Of a stretch of 64,000 nucleotides of DNA, positions 9,563-19,557 are shown piece by piece (within the stretch, counting starts at the first letter, position 1; each line of letters starts with the position of its first letter). The notes beneath the pieces were generated by a model, which was not told the origin of the DNA, did no database searches, and saw only the letters and a list, made by a program, of their open reading frames with translations. Origin of the DNA: Pseudomonadota bacterium (GTDB lineage: Bacteria > Pseudomonadota > Gammaproteobacteria > Burkholderiales > Burkholderiaceae_C). Where the stretch lies: contig JAIUOW010000019.1 in assembly GCA_020161775.1 (NCBI GenBank), forward strand, positions 36,702 to 100,701, in the 5' to 3' direction. The translations under genes and the position numbers were made by a program.

Positions 9563-10174
9563 TCAGGGGGCCGGTACTGGCAGCGGCTTGGCGGGCGGCT
9601 TGGTCCGCTCCAGCCTGCGCTTTTCGAGCCTTTCCTTGCGTGCGCGGGCTTCCTCAAGTTTGTCCTGGCGCTTGCGGACTGCCGCGGCATCTGGAACAGG
9701 CTGGGCAGCTGGCGGTGCAGCTTGCTCCGTTGGCACCGGCACACCCGCTGGCGCTGCTGCGGCAGCCTTTCGTGCACCGCGCTCCTGCCGCGCGGCTGCG
9801 TCCTCCAGCGCACGGGCACGCTGCTGTGCGGCACGCAGCTGGTTTTCGGCGGAAGACCGCTCGTCCAGGCGCTGTCGCTGGGCCGCGCCTTTGCGCAGGC
9901 GCTCGTCGTCGTTGAGCGAAATTTCCTGGCGGCGCAGGTCGGCCAGCGTCTCGCGGCGGACGGCCTTGGCCTCATTGACACAGTCGTTGACGGCAAAGCG
10001 CGCGTAACAGGCTGCCTCGGCCTGCGAATACCGGGCATCGGCCGCCTGGCGCTCGGCGGCAATGCGCGCACGCTCCCGGTCCATTTGCTGTTGCGCACTG
10101 TCCTGCGCCCAAGCCGGGACAGCGCCAGCACAGGCAGCCACCCACAAGACAAGGATGCGAAAGCCGGTTTTCAT
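9563..10174 (-). CDS. Secreted coiled-coil protein of unknown function
   Basis: The 203-aa protein begins with a signal peptide (MKTGFRILVLWVAACAGAVPAWAQ). A charged helical region follows, rich in Arg, Ala and Glu, with two cysteines (ACYARFAVNDCVNEAK) that could form a disulfide. An Ala/Pro linker and a very basic C-terminal helix (EEARARKERLEKRRLERTK) end it. It should be periplasmic. Its start overlaps the zapE stop in an ATGA, so it is co-translated with zapE. I do not recognise a family with a known role. Confidence 0.75.
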   Translation of the reverse strand: MKTGFRILVLWVAACAGAVPAWAQDSAQQQMDRERARIAAERQAADARYSQAEAACYARFAVNDCVNEAKAVRRETLADLRRQEISLNDDERLRKGAAQRQRLDERSSAENQLRAAQQRARALEDAAARQERGARKAAAAAPAGVPVPTEQAAPPAAQPVPDAAAVRKRQDKLEEARARKERLEKRRLERTKPPAKPLPVPAP

Positions 10175-11271
10175 GTGAGCCGAGTATCGACCACGCGCCG
10201 GTCCAGCGCCAGGAATTCGGCCGACTGCATTTCGTTCAGACGCGAGATGGTGCGGGGAAACTCGTGCGCCAGCGGCCCCTCGGTATAAAGCGCCTCGGGC
10301 GGCACCTGCGCGGACATGATCAGCTTGACGCGGCGGTCGTACAGCACGTCCACCAGCCAGGTGAAGCGGCGCGCCTCCGACGCATTGCGCACAAACATCT
10401 GGGGCACGTCGGACAGCATCACGGTGTGAAACTGGGTCGCGATCTCCAGGTAGTCGTTCTGCGAACGTGGGCCGCCGCACAGCGTCTTGAAATCGAACCA
10501 GACCACGCCCCCGGCCTTGCGGCGAGCGCGGATGTCGCGCGCCTCGATGTGCAGCACCGGGTCTTCGTCGTGGCTTTCGGCCAGCCGGGTGAAGGTTTCG
10601 TCCATCCGGGCATCCGCCTCGGCACCCAGCGGCGTGTGGTAGAGCTTGACCTGCTCCATCGTGCGACGCCGGTAATCGGTGCCGTTGTCCACGTTGATGA
10701 CCTCCAGCCGTTCGTTCAGCAACTGGATGGCCGGCAGGATGCGGTCGCGGTGCAGGCCATTGGGGTACAGGTCGTCGGGACGGAAATTCGACGTGGTGAC
10801 AAAGCCTATGCCGTTGTCGAACATGGCCACCAGCAACCGGTGCAGGATCATTGCGTCGGTGATGTCCGCCACATGGAATTCATCAAAGCACACCAGCCGG
10901 TAGCGCCGCGCCATGCGCTTGCCCAGCTCGTCCAGCGGGTTCACCGTGCCCTGCAGGTCAGCCAGCTCACGGTGCACCTCGCGCATGAACTCGTGAAAGT
11001 GCAGGCGCGTCTTGCGCACGATGGGCACGGCGTTATAGAAGCAATCCATCAGGAAGCTCTTGCCGCGCCCGACGCCGCCGTACATGTATACGCCGCGCGG
11101 GATGGCCGGGCGGTTGATCAGCTTCTTGAAGGCGTTGGAGCGCTGCTCCTTGTAGGCGCCCCACTCTTTCGCGCAACGGTCCAGCGCATCGATGGCGCGA
11201 AGCTGCGCGGGGTCGCTCGTGTACCCCCGCGCAGCCAGTTCGGCATCGTAGATTTCGCGGACCGTCAGCAC
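10171..11271 (-). CDS. zapE: ZapE (AFG1-like) cell-division ATPase
   Basis: The 366-aa AAA-type ATPase shows Walker A (MYGGVGRGKSFLMD) and Walker B (LVCFDEFHVADITDAM) and the family phrase TTSNFRPDDLYPNGLHRDRILP. In E. coli ZapE associates with the Z ring. The gene lies 13 bp downstream of lpdA, the usual betaproteobacterial sucAB-lpdA-zapE arrangement, so it probably shares that operon. Confidence 0.92.
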   Translation of the reverse strand: MLTVREIYDAELAARGYTSDPAQLRAIDALDRCAKEWGAYKEQRSNAFKKLINRPAIPRGVYMYGGVGRGKSFLMDCFYNAVPIVRKTRLHFHEFMREVHRELADLQGTVNPLDELGKRMARRYRLVCFDEFHVADITDAMILHRLLVAMFDNGIGFVTTSNFRPDDLYPNGLHRDRILPAIQLLNERLEVINVDNGTDYRRRTMEQVKLYHTPLGAEADARMDETFTRLAESHDEDPVLHIEARDIRARRKAGGVVWFDFKTLCGGPRSQNDYLEIATQFHTVMLSDVPQMFVRNASEARRFTWLVDVLYDRRVKLIMSAQVPPEALYTEGPLAHEFPRTISRLNEMQSAEFLALDRRVVDTRLT

Positions 11272-11284
11272 GAAGGTCCGGACT

Positions 11285-12712
11285 TCAGAAGTTCAGCGTG
11301 CGCTTGTCCACGGCCAAAGCCGCTTCCTTCGTCGCTTCCGACAGAGACGGGTGCGCGTGGCAAATGCGTGCGATGTCTTCCGCGCTGGCCTTGAACTCCA
11401 TGGCGACCACGGCTTCGGAGATCAGCTCGCTGGCCATGGGCCCAACGATGTGCACGCCCAGGATCTCGTCCGAGGCGGCGTCGGCCAGGAACTTGACCAT
11501 GCCGGTCGTGTCGCCCAAGGCGCGCGCGCGGCCGTTGGCCAGGAACGGGAAGGTGCCGGCCTTGTACTTCACGCCGTCGGCCTTGAGCTGCTGCTCGGTT
11601 CGGCCCACCCAGGCGATCTCGGGGCTGGTGTAGATCACCCAGGGTATGGTGTTGAAGTTCACGTGCCCATGCTGGCCAGCAATGCGCTCGGCCACGGCCA
11701 CGCCCTCTTCCTCGGCCTTGTGCGCGAGCATCGGGCCACGCACCACGTCACCCACGGCCCATACGCCCGGCAGGTTGGTCTTGCAGTCACCGTCGACCAC
11801 GATCGCACCGCGCTCGTCGAGCTGCAGGCCCACGGCTTCGGCATTCAGGCCGATGGTGTTGGGTGTGCGGCCGATCGACACGATGAGCTTGTCCACGTCC
11901 AGCGTCTGGGCCTCGCCCCTGGCGTTGGTGTAGGCCACGCTGACGCCCTTCTTGCCGTTCTTGATCTCACCGACCTTCACGCCGAGTTCGATCTTCAGGC
12001 CCTGCTTGTCGAAGGCCTTCTTGGCTTCCTTGGCGATCTGCTCGTCCACCGCGCCCAGGAACGTGGGCAGGCCTTCGAGCACGGTCACTTCGGCGCCCAG
12101 GCGACGCCACACCGAGCCCATTTCCAGGCCAATCACGCCGGAGCCGATCAGGCCCAGCTTCTTGGGAACCGCGCCGATGCGCAGCGCGCCGTCGTTGGAC
12201 AACACGTTGACTTCATCAAACGGCACGCCGGGCAGCGCGCGGGCATTGGAGCCGGTGGCCACGATGACCTGCTTGCCGGTCAACGACTCCTCGGCGGCGC
12301 CGGTCACCTTGATCTCGTAGCCACCTTCAATGGCCTTGACGAACGAGCCGCGGCCATGAAAGAAGCTGACCTTGTTCTTCTTGAACAGGTACAGGATGCC
12401 GTCGTTGTTCTGCTTCACGACGGCATCTTTGCGGGCCACCATCTTCGCCACGTCCAAGCCCAGGCCCTTGACCTCGATGCCGTGGTCAGCGAAGTGCTTG
12501 CCGGCATGCTCGTAGTGCTCGGACGATTGCAGCAACGCCTTGGACGGGATGCAGCCCACGTTGGTGCAGGTGCCACCGGGCGCGGGCCCGCCTTTGTCGT
12601 TCTTCCACTCGTCGATGCAGGCCACGTTGAAGCCCAGCTGCGCGGCGCGGATGGCGGCAATGTAGCCGCCGGGACCGCCACCGATGACGATCACGTCGAA
12701 TTGTTTACTCAT
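11285..12712 (-). CDS. lpdA: Dihydrolipoamide dehydrogenase (E3) of the 2-oxoglutarate dehydrogenase complex
   Basis: The ATG at 12712 ([20 protein letters not shown]) gives a 475-aa classical E3. It has the FAD GxGxxG motif, the redox disulfide [13 protein letters not shown], the NAD-binding [17 protein letters not shown] and the catalytic [15 protein letters not shown] at the end. It reoxidises dihydrolipoyl groups of E2 and makes NADH. Unlike the lpdA at 42176-44005 it has no lipoyl domain. It follows sucB after a short palindromic repeat and is most likely the ODH-specific E3. Confidence 0.96.
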   Translation of the reverse strand: MSKQFDVIVIGGGPGGYIAAIRAAQLGFNVACIDEWKNDKGGPAPGGTCTNVGCIPSKALLQSSEHYEHAGKHFADHGIEVKGLGLDVAKMVARKDAVVKQNNDGILYLFKKNKVSFFHGRGSFVKAIEGGYEIKVTGAAEESLTGKQVIVATGSNARALPGVPFDEVNVLSNDGALRIGAVPKKLGLIGSGVIGLEMGSVWRRLGAEVTVLEGLPTFLGAVDEQIAKEAKKAFDKQGLKIELGVKVGEIKNGKKGVSVAYTNARGEAQTLDVDKLIVSIGRTPNTIGLNAEAVGLQLDERGAIVVDGDCKTNLPGVWAVGDVVRGPMLAHKAEEEGVAVAERIAGQHGHVNFNTIPWVIYTSPEIAWVGRTEQQLKADGVKYKAGTFPFLANGRARALGDTTGMVKFLADAASDEILGVHIVGPMASELISEAVVAMEFKASAEDIARICHAHPSLSEATKEAALAVDKRTLNF

Positions 12713-12730
12713 GTCGGTATGTCCTGGTTT

Positions 12731-12800
12731 GTCATGCCGGATCTGATCCGGCATCCATGGCGGCGCGGCGCGATGGATTGCGGGTCAAGCCCGCAATGAC
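12731..12800. repeat. REP-like palindromic repeat between sucB and lpdA
   Basis: Two hairpins lie in the intergenic gap. The first has stems ATGCCGGAT (12734-12742) and ATCCGGCAT (12746-12754). The second has ATTGCGGG (12777-12784) and CCCGCAAT (12790-12797). The whole is bounded by GTCAT and ATGAC in inverted order. Dispersed repeats of this type are widespread in alpha- and betaproteobacteria. Here it could stabilise or attenuate the sucAB-lpdA transcript. Confidence 0.75.
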
Positions 12801-12807
12801 GGTACGG

Positions 12808-14061
12808 TTAGATATCAAACAACAGGCGTGCGGGATCTTCCAGCGCTTCCTTCATCGCCACCAGGCCCAGCACGGCTTCGCGGCCGTCGATGATGCGGTG
12901 GTCGTAGCTCATCGCCAGGTAGTTGATGGGACGCACCACCACCTGGCCGTTTTCCACCACGGCGCGGTCCTTGGTGGCATGAACGCCCAGGATGGCCGAC
13001 TGCGGCGGGTTGATGATGGGGGTGGACAGCATGGAGCCGAACACGCCACCGTTGCTGATGGAGAAGGTGCCGCCGGTCATCTCCTCGATGCCCAGCTTGC
13101 CGTCACGGGCCTTGGCGCCGTACTCGGCGATCTTCTTTTCGATGTCGGCAAAGCTCATCTGGTCGGCATTGCGCAGGATGGGCACCACCAGGCCGCGCGG
13201 AGAACCCACTGCAATACCGATATCGAAATAGCCGTGGTAGACGATGTCGTTGCCGTCCACGGAGGCATTGAGCACCGGGTACTTCTTGAGCGCGTGCACC
13301 GCCGCCTTCACGAAAAAGCTCATGAAGCCAATCTTGACGCCGTGTTCCTTCTCGAACTTTTCCTGGAAGCGCTTGCGCATTTCCATCACGGGCGCCATGT
13401 TGACTTCGTTGAACGTGGTCAGGATGGCATTGGTGGATTGCGACTGCAGCAGGCGCTCTGCCACACGCGCGCGCAGGCGGCTCATGGGCACGCGCTGCTC
13501 GGGGCGGTCGCCCAGATCAGGCGTTGCGGGGCCCGCCACCTGGGGCAGCGCAGCCTTGGGCGCGCCGGTGGGCGCGGCCACAGGGGCGGTCGAGGGCTTG
13601 GCGCCACCGGCGACTGCACCCAGCACGTCACCCTTGGTCACGCGGCCATCCTTGCCGGTGCCGGCCACAGAGCCGGCAGGCAGGTTGTTGTCGGCCATGA
13701 GCTTCGCGGCAGCGGGCATGGCCACGCCAGCCTTGGAGCCACCTGCAACCGCAGCGGCGGCAGGCGCTGCCGCAGCCGGGGCAGCAGCGGCCGGTGCGGG
13801 CGCGGCAGCGGCACCCTTGCCTTCGGTGTCAATGCGGGCAATCAGCTGCTCGGCCACCACGGTGCCGCCATCGGCCACCAGGATCTCGGCCAGCACACCG
13901 GCTGCCGGTGCCGGCACTTCGAGCACCACCTTGTCGGTCTCGATTTCGATCAGGATTTCATCGACGGCCACTGCCTCGCCGGCCTTCTTCTTCCACTGCA
14001 ACATCGTCGCTTCGGCAACTGATTCGGACAGCTGCGGGACTTTCACTTCTACGATAGCCAT
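12808..14061 (-). CDS. sucB: Dihydrolipoyl succinyltransferase (E2) of 2-oxoglutarate dehydrogenase
   Basis: The 417-aa protein has a lipoyl domain with the lipoylated lysine in [11 protein letters not shown], an Ala/Pro-rich linker, a peripheral subunit-binding domain ([31 protein letters not shown]) and a CoA acyltransferase domain with the catalytic motif [13 protein letters not shown]. It transfers succinyl groups to CoA in the TCA cycle. Only 19 bp separate it from sucA, as expected for one operon. Confidence 0.96.
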   Translation of the reverse strand: MAIVEVKVPQLSESVAEATMLQWKKKAGEAVAVDEILIEIETDKVVLEVPAPAAGVLAEILVADGGTVVAEQLIARIDTEGKGAAAAPAPAAAAPAAAAPAAAAVAGGSKAGVAMPAAAKLMADNNLPAGSVAGTGKDGRVTKGDVLGAVAGGAKPSTAPVAAPTGAPKAALPQVAGPATPDLGDRPEQRVPMSRLRARVAERLLQSQSTNAILTTFNEVNMAPVMEMRKRFQEKFEKEHGVKIGFMSFFVKAAVHALKKYPVLNASVDGNDIVYHGYFDIGIAVGSPRGLVVPILRNADQMSFADIEKKIAEYGAKARDGKLGIEEMTGGTFSISNGGVFGSMLSTPIINPPQSAILGVHATKDRAVVENGQVVVRPINYLAMSYDHRIIDGREAVLGLVAMKEALEDPARLLFDI

Positions 14062-14080
14062 TTTGAATTTTTCCTAAAAC

Positions 14081-16975
14081 TTATTTCGTGAGGACGAAGC
14101 CCTTGAGCTTGGCAAACGCGCCATCCACCAGCGCCTTTTGCTGCTCCTGGTGCAGGTGCGAATAACCTACGGCAGGCGATGCGGAAGCCGCTCGGCCGGA
14201 ATAGCCGAGTTTTTGCCCGTCAAGCATGTTCTCGTGGATGTAGTGCTGCACGAAGAACCAGGCGCCCTGGTTTTGCGGCTCGTCCTGGCACCACACGATG
14301 TCGGTCGCGTTGGGGTATTTCTTGAGCTCGGCGGCAAAGGCCTTGTGCGGGAACGGGTAGAGCTGCTCAACGCGCAGGATCGCGACGTCGTCAGCCTCCT
14401 TCTCGTCACGCTTCTTGGCCAGGTCGTAATACACCTTGCCCGAGCAGGCGATCACGCGCTTGACCTTGTCGGCCTTCTTGTTGACCTCTTCCTTGTGCTC
14501 GGGGATCACCGTCTGGAAAGTGCCCTTGGTGAACTCGGACAGCGGCGAGGTCGCATCCTTGTTACGCAACAGCGACTTCGGCGTCATGATGACCAGCGGC
14601 TTGCGCAGGTTGCGCACCATCTGGCGGCGCAGCAGGTGGAAGATCTGGCTGGCCGTGGTGGGCTGGACCACCTGCATGTTGGTGTCGGCGCTCAGCTGCA
14701 TGAAGCGCTCCAGGCGGGCCGAGCTGTGCTCGGGGCCCTGCCCTTCGTAACCATGCGGCAGCATCAGCGTGATGCCGTTGACGCGGCCCCACTTGACCTC
14801 GCCCGAGGCAATGAACTGGTCGATCACGACCTGCGCGCCGTTGGCGAAATCACCGAACTGCGCTTCCCAGATGACCAGGGTGTTCGGGTCATTGGAGGCA
14901 TAGCCGTACTCGAAACCCAGCACGGCTTCTTCGGACAGGATGGAGTCGATCACGACGAACGGGGCCTGGTTGTCGGCCACGTTGCACAAGGGCGTGTAGG
15001 TGCCTTCGTCGAATTTCTCGCGCTTCTGGTCGTGCAGCACGGCGTGGCGGTGCGTGAACGTGCCGCGCCCGCAGTCTTCGCCGGACAGGCGCACGGGGTA
15101 GCCACTGGCCACCAGCGAGGCAAACGCCATGTGCTCGCCCATGCCCCAGTCCACGTTGACCTCGCCACGGCCCATGGCGGCACGGTCGTCCAGCACCTTC
15201 TTGACCAGCGGGTGCGGCGTGAAATTGGCGGGCACCGTGGTGATCTTCTCGGCCAGGCGCTTCCACTCGGCCAGCGGGATCGCCGTGTCGGCCGCGTCGG
15301 TCCATTTCTTGTTGAGGTACGGGCTCCAGTCCACCGCGTACTTGCTCTTGAAGTTGGTGAGCACCGGATCGACCGTGTGCTTGCCGGCGTCCATGGCGGC
15401 GCGGTAGGCCTTGACCATGTCATCACCCAGCGTGTCGCCCAGGCCCTGCGCCGCCAGCTTGTCGGCATACAGCTTGCGCGTGCCGGGGTGGGCACCGATC
15501 TTCTTGTACATCAGCGGCTGGGTCAGCGCAGGCGTGTCCTGCTCGTTGTGGCCCAGCTTGCGGAAGCAGACGATGTCCAGCACCACATCCTTCTGGAATT
15601 CCATGCGGTATTCCAGCGCGAGCTGGGTGGCCAGCACAACGGCCTCCGGGTCGTCGCCGTTCACGTGCAGCACCGGGGCCTCGATCATCTTGACAACGTC
15701 GGTGCAATACAGCGTCGAGCGCGTGTCGCGCGGGTCGCTGGTGGTGAAGCCGATCTGGTTGTTGATGACGATGTGCACCGTGCCGCCGGTGGTGTAGCCA
15801 CGCGTTTCGGCCAGCGCCAGCGTTTCCTGTACCACGCCCTGGCCGGCAATGGCGGCATCGCCATGCACCAGCACCGGCAGCACCTGCAGGCCCTTCGGGT
15901 CGCCGCGACGGTCCATGCGCGCGCGCACGGAACCTTCCACCACCGGGTTGACGATCTCAAGGTGCGATGGGTTGAACGCCAGGCTCAGGTGAACCGGGCC
16001 GCCGGGCGTGGTCACGTCCGAGCTGAAGCCCTGGTGGTACTTCACGTCACCGGCGGGCAGGTCTTCCTTGGCGGTGTGGTCAAACTCGGCAAACAGGTCG
16101 GCGGGCATCTTGCCCAGCGAATTGACCAGCACGTTCAGGCGGCCGCGGTGGGCCATGCCGATCACGATTTCCTGCACGCCCTTGGCGCCTGCCTGCTGGA
16201 TCAGCTCGTCCATGGCGGCGATGAAGCTTTCACCGCCTTCCAGCGAAAAGCGCTTTTGCCCCACGTACTTGGTGTGCAGGAAGCGCTCCAGGCCCTCGGC
16301 CGCGGTCAGGCGGTCCAGGATGTGCTTTTTCTTGTCGGCGTTGAAATGGGGCTTGCTGCGGATGGACTCCAGCTTCTGCTGCCACCAGCGCTTCTGGTTC
16401 TGGTCCGTGATGTAGTTGCACTCGGACCCAATGGTGCCGCAGTAGGTTTCGCGCAGCGCATTGATGAGCTCGCGCAGCGACATGGAGTCCTTGCCGAAGA
16501 ACGTGTTGCTGGTGTTGAACACGGTTTCCTGGTCGGCGTCGCTGAAGCCGTAAAACGAGGCTTCCAGCTCGGGAATGTGGGCGCGCTCGGTGCGCTTGAG
16601 CGGGTCAAGGTCTGCCCAGCGAGCGCCGACGTTGCGGTAGGCGGCAATGAGCTGCTGGACCGCGGTACGCTTGCGGCCCATTTCGGAGTCCGCGCCGCTG
16701 GCCAACACGACCTTGGTGCCGCCCTGCTTGGCGCGCTCGGCGAACGCATTGATGACCGGCATGTGCGGCACATCCTTGGCGTTGCTGCCGTCCACCGCGG
16801 GCACATGTTGCAGCGCGTCGAAATAGTCGCGCCAGTTGTCGGGCACGCTGCCAGGGTTGGCCAGGTAGTTTTCGTACATCTCTTCGACATAGGGCGCGTT
16901 GCCGCCGAAGAGGTAGGAGTTGCCTTGATAGGCAGTGTAGACAGACGCCGTCTGTGGCGTCGATTGATCGCTCAT
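14081..16975 (-). CDS. sucA: 2-Oxoglutarate dehydrogenase E1 component
   Basis: At 964 aa this is a full-length thiamine diphosphate-dependent E1. Family marks are the N-terminal AYQGNSYLFGGNAPYVEEMYENY, the cofactor region GDAAIAGQGVVQETLALAETRGY followed by INNQIGFTTSDP, and SEYGYASNDPNTLVIWEAQFGDF-like sequence (seen as GFEYGYASNDPNTLVIWE). It decarboxylates 2-oxoglutarate and succinylates the E2 lipoyl arm. A strong GGAGGT ribosome binding site lies 7-12 bases before the ATG. First gene of sucAB-lpdA-zapE. Confidence 0.97.
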   Translation of the reverse strand: MSDQSTPQTASVYTAYQGNSYLFGGNAPYVEEMYENYLANPGSVPDNWRDYFDALQHVPAVDGSNAKDVPHMPVINAFAERAKQGGTKVVLASGADSEMGRKRTAVQQLIAAYRNVGARWADLDPLKRTERAHIPELEASFYGFSDADQETVFNTSNTFFGKDSMSLRELINALRETYCGTIGSECNYITDQNQKRWWQQKLESIRSKPHFNADKKKHILDRLTAAEGLERFLHTKYVGQKRFSLEGGESFIAAMDELIQQAGAKGVQEIVIGMAHRGRLNVLVNSLGKMPADLFAEFDHTAKEDLPAGDVKYHQGFSSDVTTPGGPVHLSLAFNPSHLEIVNPVVEGSVRARMDRRGDPKGLQVLPVLVHGDAAIAGQGVVQETLALAETRGYTTGGTVHIVINNQIGFTTSDPRDTRSTLYCTDVVKMIEAPVLHVNGDDPEAVVLATQLALEYRMEFQKDVVLDIVCFRKLGHNEQDTPALTQPLMYKKIGAHPGTRKLYADKLAAQGLGDTLGDDMVKAYRAAMDAGKHTVDPVLTNFKSKYAVDWSPYLNKKWTDAADTAIPLAEWKRLAEKITTVPANFTPHPLVKKVLDDRAAMGRGEVNVDWGMGEHMAFASLVASGYPVRLSGEDCGRGTFTHRHAVLHDQKREKFDEGTYTPLCNVADNQAPFVVIDSILSEEAVLGFEYGYASNDPNTLVIWEAQFGDFANGAQVVIDQFIASGEVKWGRVNGITLMLPHGYEGQGPEHSSARLERFMQLSADTNMQVVQPTTASQIFHLLRRQMVRNLRKPLVIMTPKSLLRNKDATSPLSEFTKGTFQTVIPEHKEEVNKKADKVKRVIACSGKVYYDLAKKRDEKEADDVAILRVEQLYPFPHKAFAAELKKYPNATDIVWCQDEPQNQGAWFFVQHYIHENMLDGQKLGYSGRAASASPAVGYSHLHQEQQKALVDGAFAKLKGFVLTK

Positions 16976-16990
16976 ATTCCGCTGACCTCC

Positions 16991-17007
16991 GTTTCCCTGA
17001 GGGAAAC
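16991..17007 (-). promoter_or_regulatory. Hairpin in the sucA leader just upstream of the ribosome binding site
   Basis: A perfect 7-bp stem, GTTTCCC with GGGAAAC, and a 3-base loop lie immediately upstream of the GGAGGT ribosome binding site of sucA. In the transcript it would sit right beside the Shine-Dalgarno sequence. It could affect translation or be an operator for the sucA promoter; neither is shown by sequence. The rest of 17008-17150 shows no clear promoter. Confidence 0.4.
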
Positions 17008-17150
17008 ATTAGCTGGTTAAGAAAACCTTCCGCGACACGGCTGGACCGGTTGGCGGATGCGACTGTGGCTGGAAGGGGCCTAGTACAGGCGTGATTGTGC
17101 CACCGATTCGCGGCATTCACCGGACCGGGACAGCAGCAATGCAAACTTTT

Positions 17151-18863
17151 TCAGGCCAGCCCTGGATTGCCTGCCATGCCTGGCAGCTCGGGGTTGTTGA
17201 GCTTCAGGGGCTTGACCACGGGGTTGGCCTTGAGCCAGGTCTCCACCACGTCCCAGACGGGCGGCCCGGCGTTCTTGCTGGCTTCGTTCACGGGCGCCCA
17301 GCCTGCGACCTTGTAGGTTTTGCCGGCTTCAATGGGCTGGCCGTTCAGCCGCATGTTCTGGATGCGGTTGCCCATGCGGGCCGTGGCATCGCAGGTGTAG
17401 CTCATGCCGCCCACGCGCACCATGTCACCGCCTTGCTGGTAATACGGATCGGGGTTGAACAGGTTGTCAGCCACGTCTTCCAGCACGGTCTTGATCGTCT
17501 CTCCGCTCATGTCGGTCAGCGTGGTCCAGGGGTAGGTGATGGCCGTCTGGTCCATGACGTGTTCGCGCGTAATGGCCTGGCCCGGCAGCAGCGACGTGCC
17601 CCAGCGAAAGCCGGGCGAGAACGCGATCTGGGCACCGCGCACGTCCATCATGGCGTTGAGCACCAGCTGGTCAAACGTGCCATTGAAGTTGCCGCGCCGG
17701 TACAGCAGGCCTTCGGTGGTAGCGAGCTTTTCCTCAAGCTTGCCCTTGTACGGCGCGCGCACCCTGTCGATCAGCGCGGCCATCTCGCGGTCCGCTGGCA
17801 GCAGGTTGGCAAACACGGGCAGCAGGCGGTAGCTGAAGCCCGCGACCTTGCCGCTTTTCACATCGAGGTCCAGCACGCCCAGGAATTTTCCATTGCTGCC
17901 TGCGTTGGTCACCACGGTCTGGCCGCCGGGGTTCTTCACCACCACGGGCACCGGAACGCCATCATGCGTATGGCCACCCAGGATGGCGTCGATGCCCGAC
18001 ACGCGCGACGCCAGCTTCAGGTCCACGTCCATGCCGTTGTGGCTGAGCAGCACGACGGCCTGCGCACCCTTGGCACGGGCCTCGTTCACCACGTCCTGCA
18101 TTTCCTTTTCCTGGATGCCGAACGTCCAGTTGGGCACCAGCCAGGAAGGGTTGGCGATCGGCGTGTACGGAAAGGCCTGCCCCACGATGGCCACCGGCAC
18201 ACCATTCATCTCGCGAATCACATAGGGCTTGAAGACCGGGTCTTCGAAGTCTTTGGTCTTGACGTTCTGCGCGATGAAGTCGATCTTGCCCAGGCCCTTG
18301 TCCACCAGTTCCTTTACGCGCGATTCGCCGTAGGTGAATTCCCAATGCGCGGTCATCACGTCCACGCCCAGCAGCCTGCAGGCGTCCACCATGTCCTGGC
18401 CCTGGGTCCACAGTGCCGTGGCGCTGCCTTGCCAGGTATCGCCACCGTCCAGCAGCAAGGCGCCGGGGCGCGACGCCTTGAGGTTCTTCACCAGCGCGGC
18501 CAGGTGTGCAAAGCCGCCCACCTTGCCGTACTGCCGCGCCGCCCGCTCGAAGTCAAGAAAGGTGAAGGCATGCGCCTCGGGTGAGCCCGCCTTGATGGCG
18601 GCGGCCTTCAGCAGGTGTTCACCCACCAGGTGTGGCAGCTGGCCGCGCATGCTGCCCACGCCCAGGTTGACCGATGGCTCGCGGAAGTACATGGGCAGCA
18701 GCTGCGCATGGCAGTCTGTCATGTGCAGCAGGTGCACATTGCCCGTGCGCGGCAGGTTGTAGAGCTGGGCGGCCTGCTGGGCGGACGCGTCACGGGCCAG
18801 CGGGAAACCCGAGGCCATGGCCGCCGCCAGCACGCTCGCGAATTCGCGGCGGCTGAGGTTCAT
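17151..18863 (-). CDS. soxB: SoxB, thiosulfohydrolase
   Basis: SoxB hydrolyses the terminal sulfone group from SoxY-bound cysteine-S-thiosulfonate in the periplasm. The 570-aa protein starts with a twin-arginine signal (NLSRREFASVLAAAMASG). It shows the dimetal 5'-nucleotidase-like motifs MTDCHAQL, LLDGGDTWQGSATALW, LLSHNGMDVDLK and GGHTHDGVPVP. The last is preceded by the SoxB-typical AHWEFTYGE. It is the last gene of the canonical minus-strand sox operon, 29 bp after soxX. Confidence 0.97.
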   Translation of the reverse strand: MNLSRREFASVLAAAMASGFPLARDASAQQAAQLYNLPRTGNVHLLHMTDCHAQLLPMYFREPSVNLGVGSMRGQLPHLVGEHLLKAAAIKAGSPEAHAFTFLDFERAARQYGKVGGFAHLAALVKNLKASRPGALLLDGGDTWQGSATALWTQGQDMVDACRLLGVDVMTAHWEFTYGESRVKELVDKGLGKIDFIAQNVKTKDFEDPVFKPYVIREMNGVPVAIVGQAFPYTPIANPSWLVPNWTFGIQEKEMQDVVNEARAKGAQAVVLLSHNGMDVDLKLASRVSGIDAILGGHTHDGVPVPVVVKNPGGQTVVTNAGSNGKFLGVLDLDVKSGKVAGFSYRLLPVFANLLPADREMAALIDRVRAPYKGKLEEKLATTEGLLYRRGNFNGTFDQLVLNAMMDVRGAQIAFSPGFRWGTSLLPGQAITREHVMDQTAITYPWTTLTDMSGETIKTVLEDVADNLFNPDPYYQQGGDMVRVGGMSYTCDATARMGNRIQNMRLNGQPIEAGKTYKVAGWAPVNEASKNAGPPVWDVVETWLKANPVVKPLKLNNPELPGMAGNPGLA

Positions 18864-18892
18864 GGGTGGTGAGGGCCTGGTGGGCCCTGGCG

Positions 18893-19537
18893 TTACTGGT
18901 TGACGGGGGATTTCGGATCCAGCAGCAGCGCCATCACGTCACGCATCTGCTTTTCCGTCAGGATGCCCGCATGGCCAAACCGCGGCATGCCCGAGCATGC
19001 GTTGTAGGCCTTGGCATTCCACAGCTTGCCCCATGTGTATTCCACGATCGGCTTGCTCGCGGCGGCAGCCGGATCGGTCACGCCGCGGATCTTGCCGTAG
19101 TTGTACAGGCTGGGGCCGATGGAGCCGAACGACAGCTCGGCCTTGCCGATCTGGTGGCAGTTGTAGCAGCTGCCGCCGTTGGCGGAGCCGGGCGCGTCGG
19201 TCCAGGTCATGCCACGGCCGTTCTGGGCGATTTTCTCGCCTTCGGCCCAGTCGCCGATGAACTTGCCGTCGGACGGCATCTTCACGGTCTTGAGGTTGGC
19301 CGCCTCAATGGCCTTGGCCTGCGCCGCGGGCAGGTCCTTGCCTTCGGATTCGGAGCAGGCCTTGTTGGATGCATCCTGGTCCAGCCAGCTCAGCTTGGCT
19401 ATGCCCTGCTCGCGAAACGAGGACTTCATCACGCGCTGGGTGGCTTCGTCCACCTGTTGCTGCGTCGGAGCGGCGGCGCAGCCCGCCAGCAGCACGGCCA
19501 GCGCCGTCAGGCCCATGTGTTTGCTTGTCTTGCTCAT
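18893..19537 (-). CDS. soxX: SoxX, c-type cytochrome of the SoxXA complex
   Basis: The ATG at 19537 has AGGGAC upstream and gives a 214-aa protein with a lipobox (LLAGC, Cys20), unlike many soluble SoxX proteins. A ~90-residue N-terminal extension precedes one heme motif CYNCH (Cys124-His128). The distal methionine is likely in ACSGMPRFGHAG. SoxXA joins thiosulfate to SoxY. It lies 20 bp after soxA. Confidence 0.93.
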   Translation of the reverse strand: MSKTSKHMGLTALAVLLAGCAAAPTQQQVDEATQRVMKSSFREQGIAKLSWLDQDASNKACSESEGKDLPAAQAKAIEAANLKTVKMPSDGKFIGDWAEGEKIAQNGRGMTWTDAPGSANGGSCYNCHQIGKAELSFGSIGPSLYNYGKIRGVTDPAAAASKPIVEYTWGKLWNAKAYNACSGMPRFGHAGILTEKQMRDVMALLLDPKSPVNQ

Positions 19538-19557
19538 GTCGGTGTCCCTGCTGGTTG

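Noticed and set aside
17151-18863. SoxB as a general 5'-nucleotidase
   Set aside because: Family resemblance exists, but the sox operon context and SoxB-specific sequence settle it.
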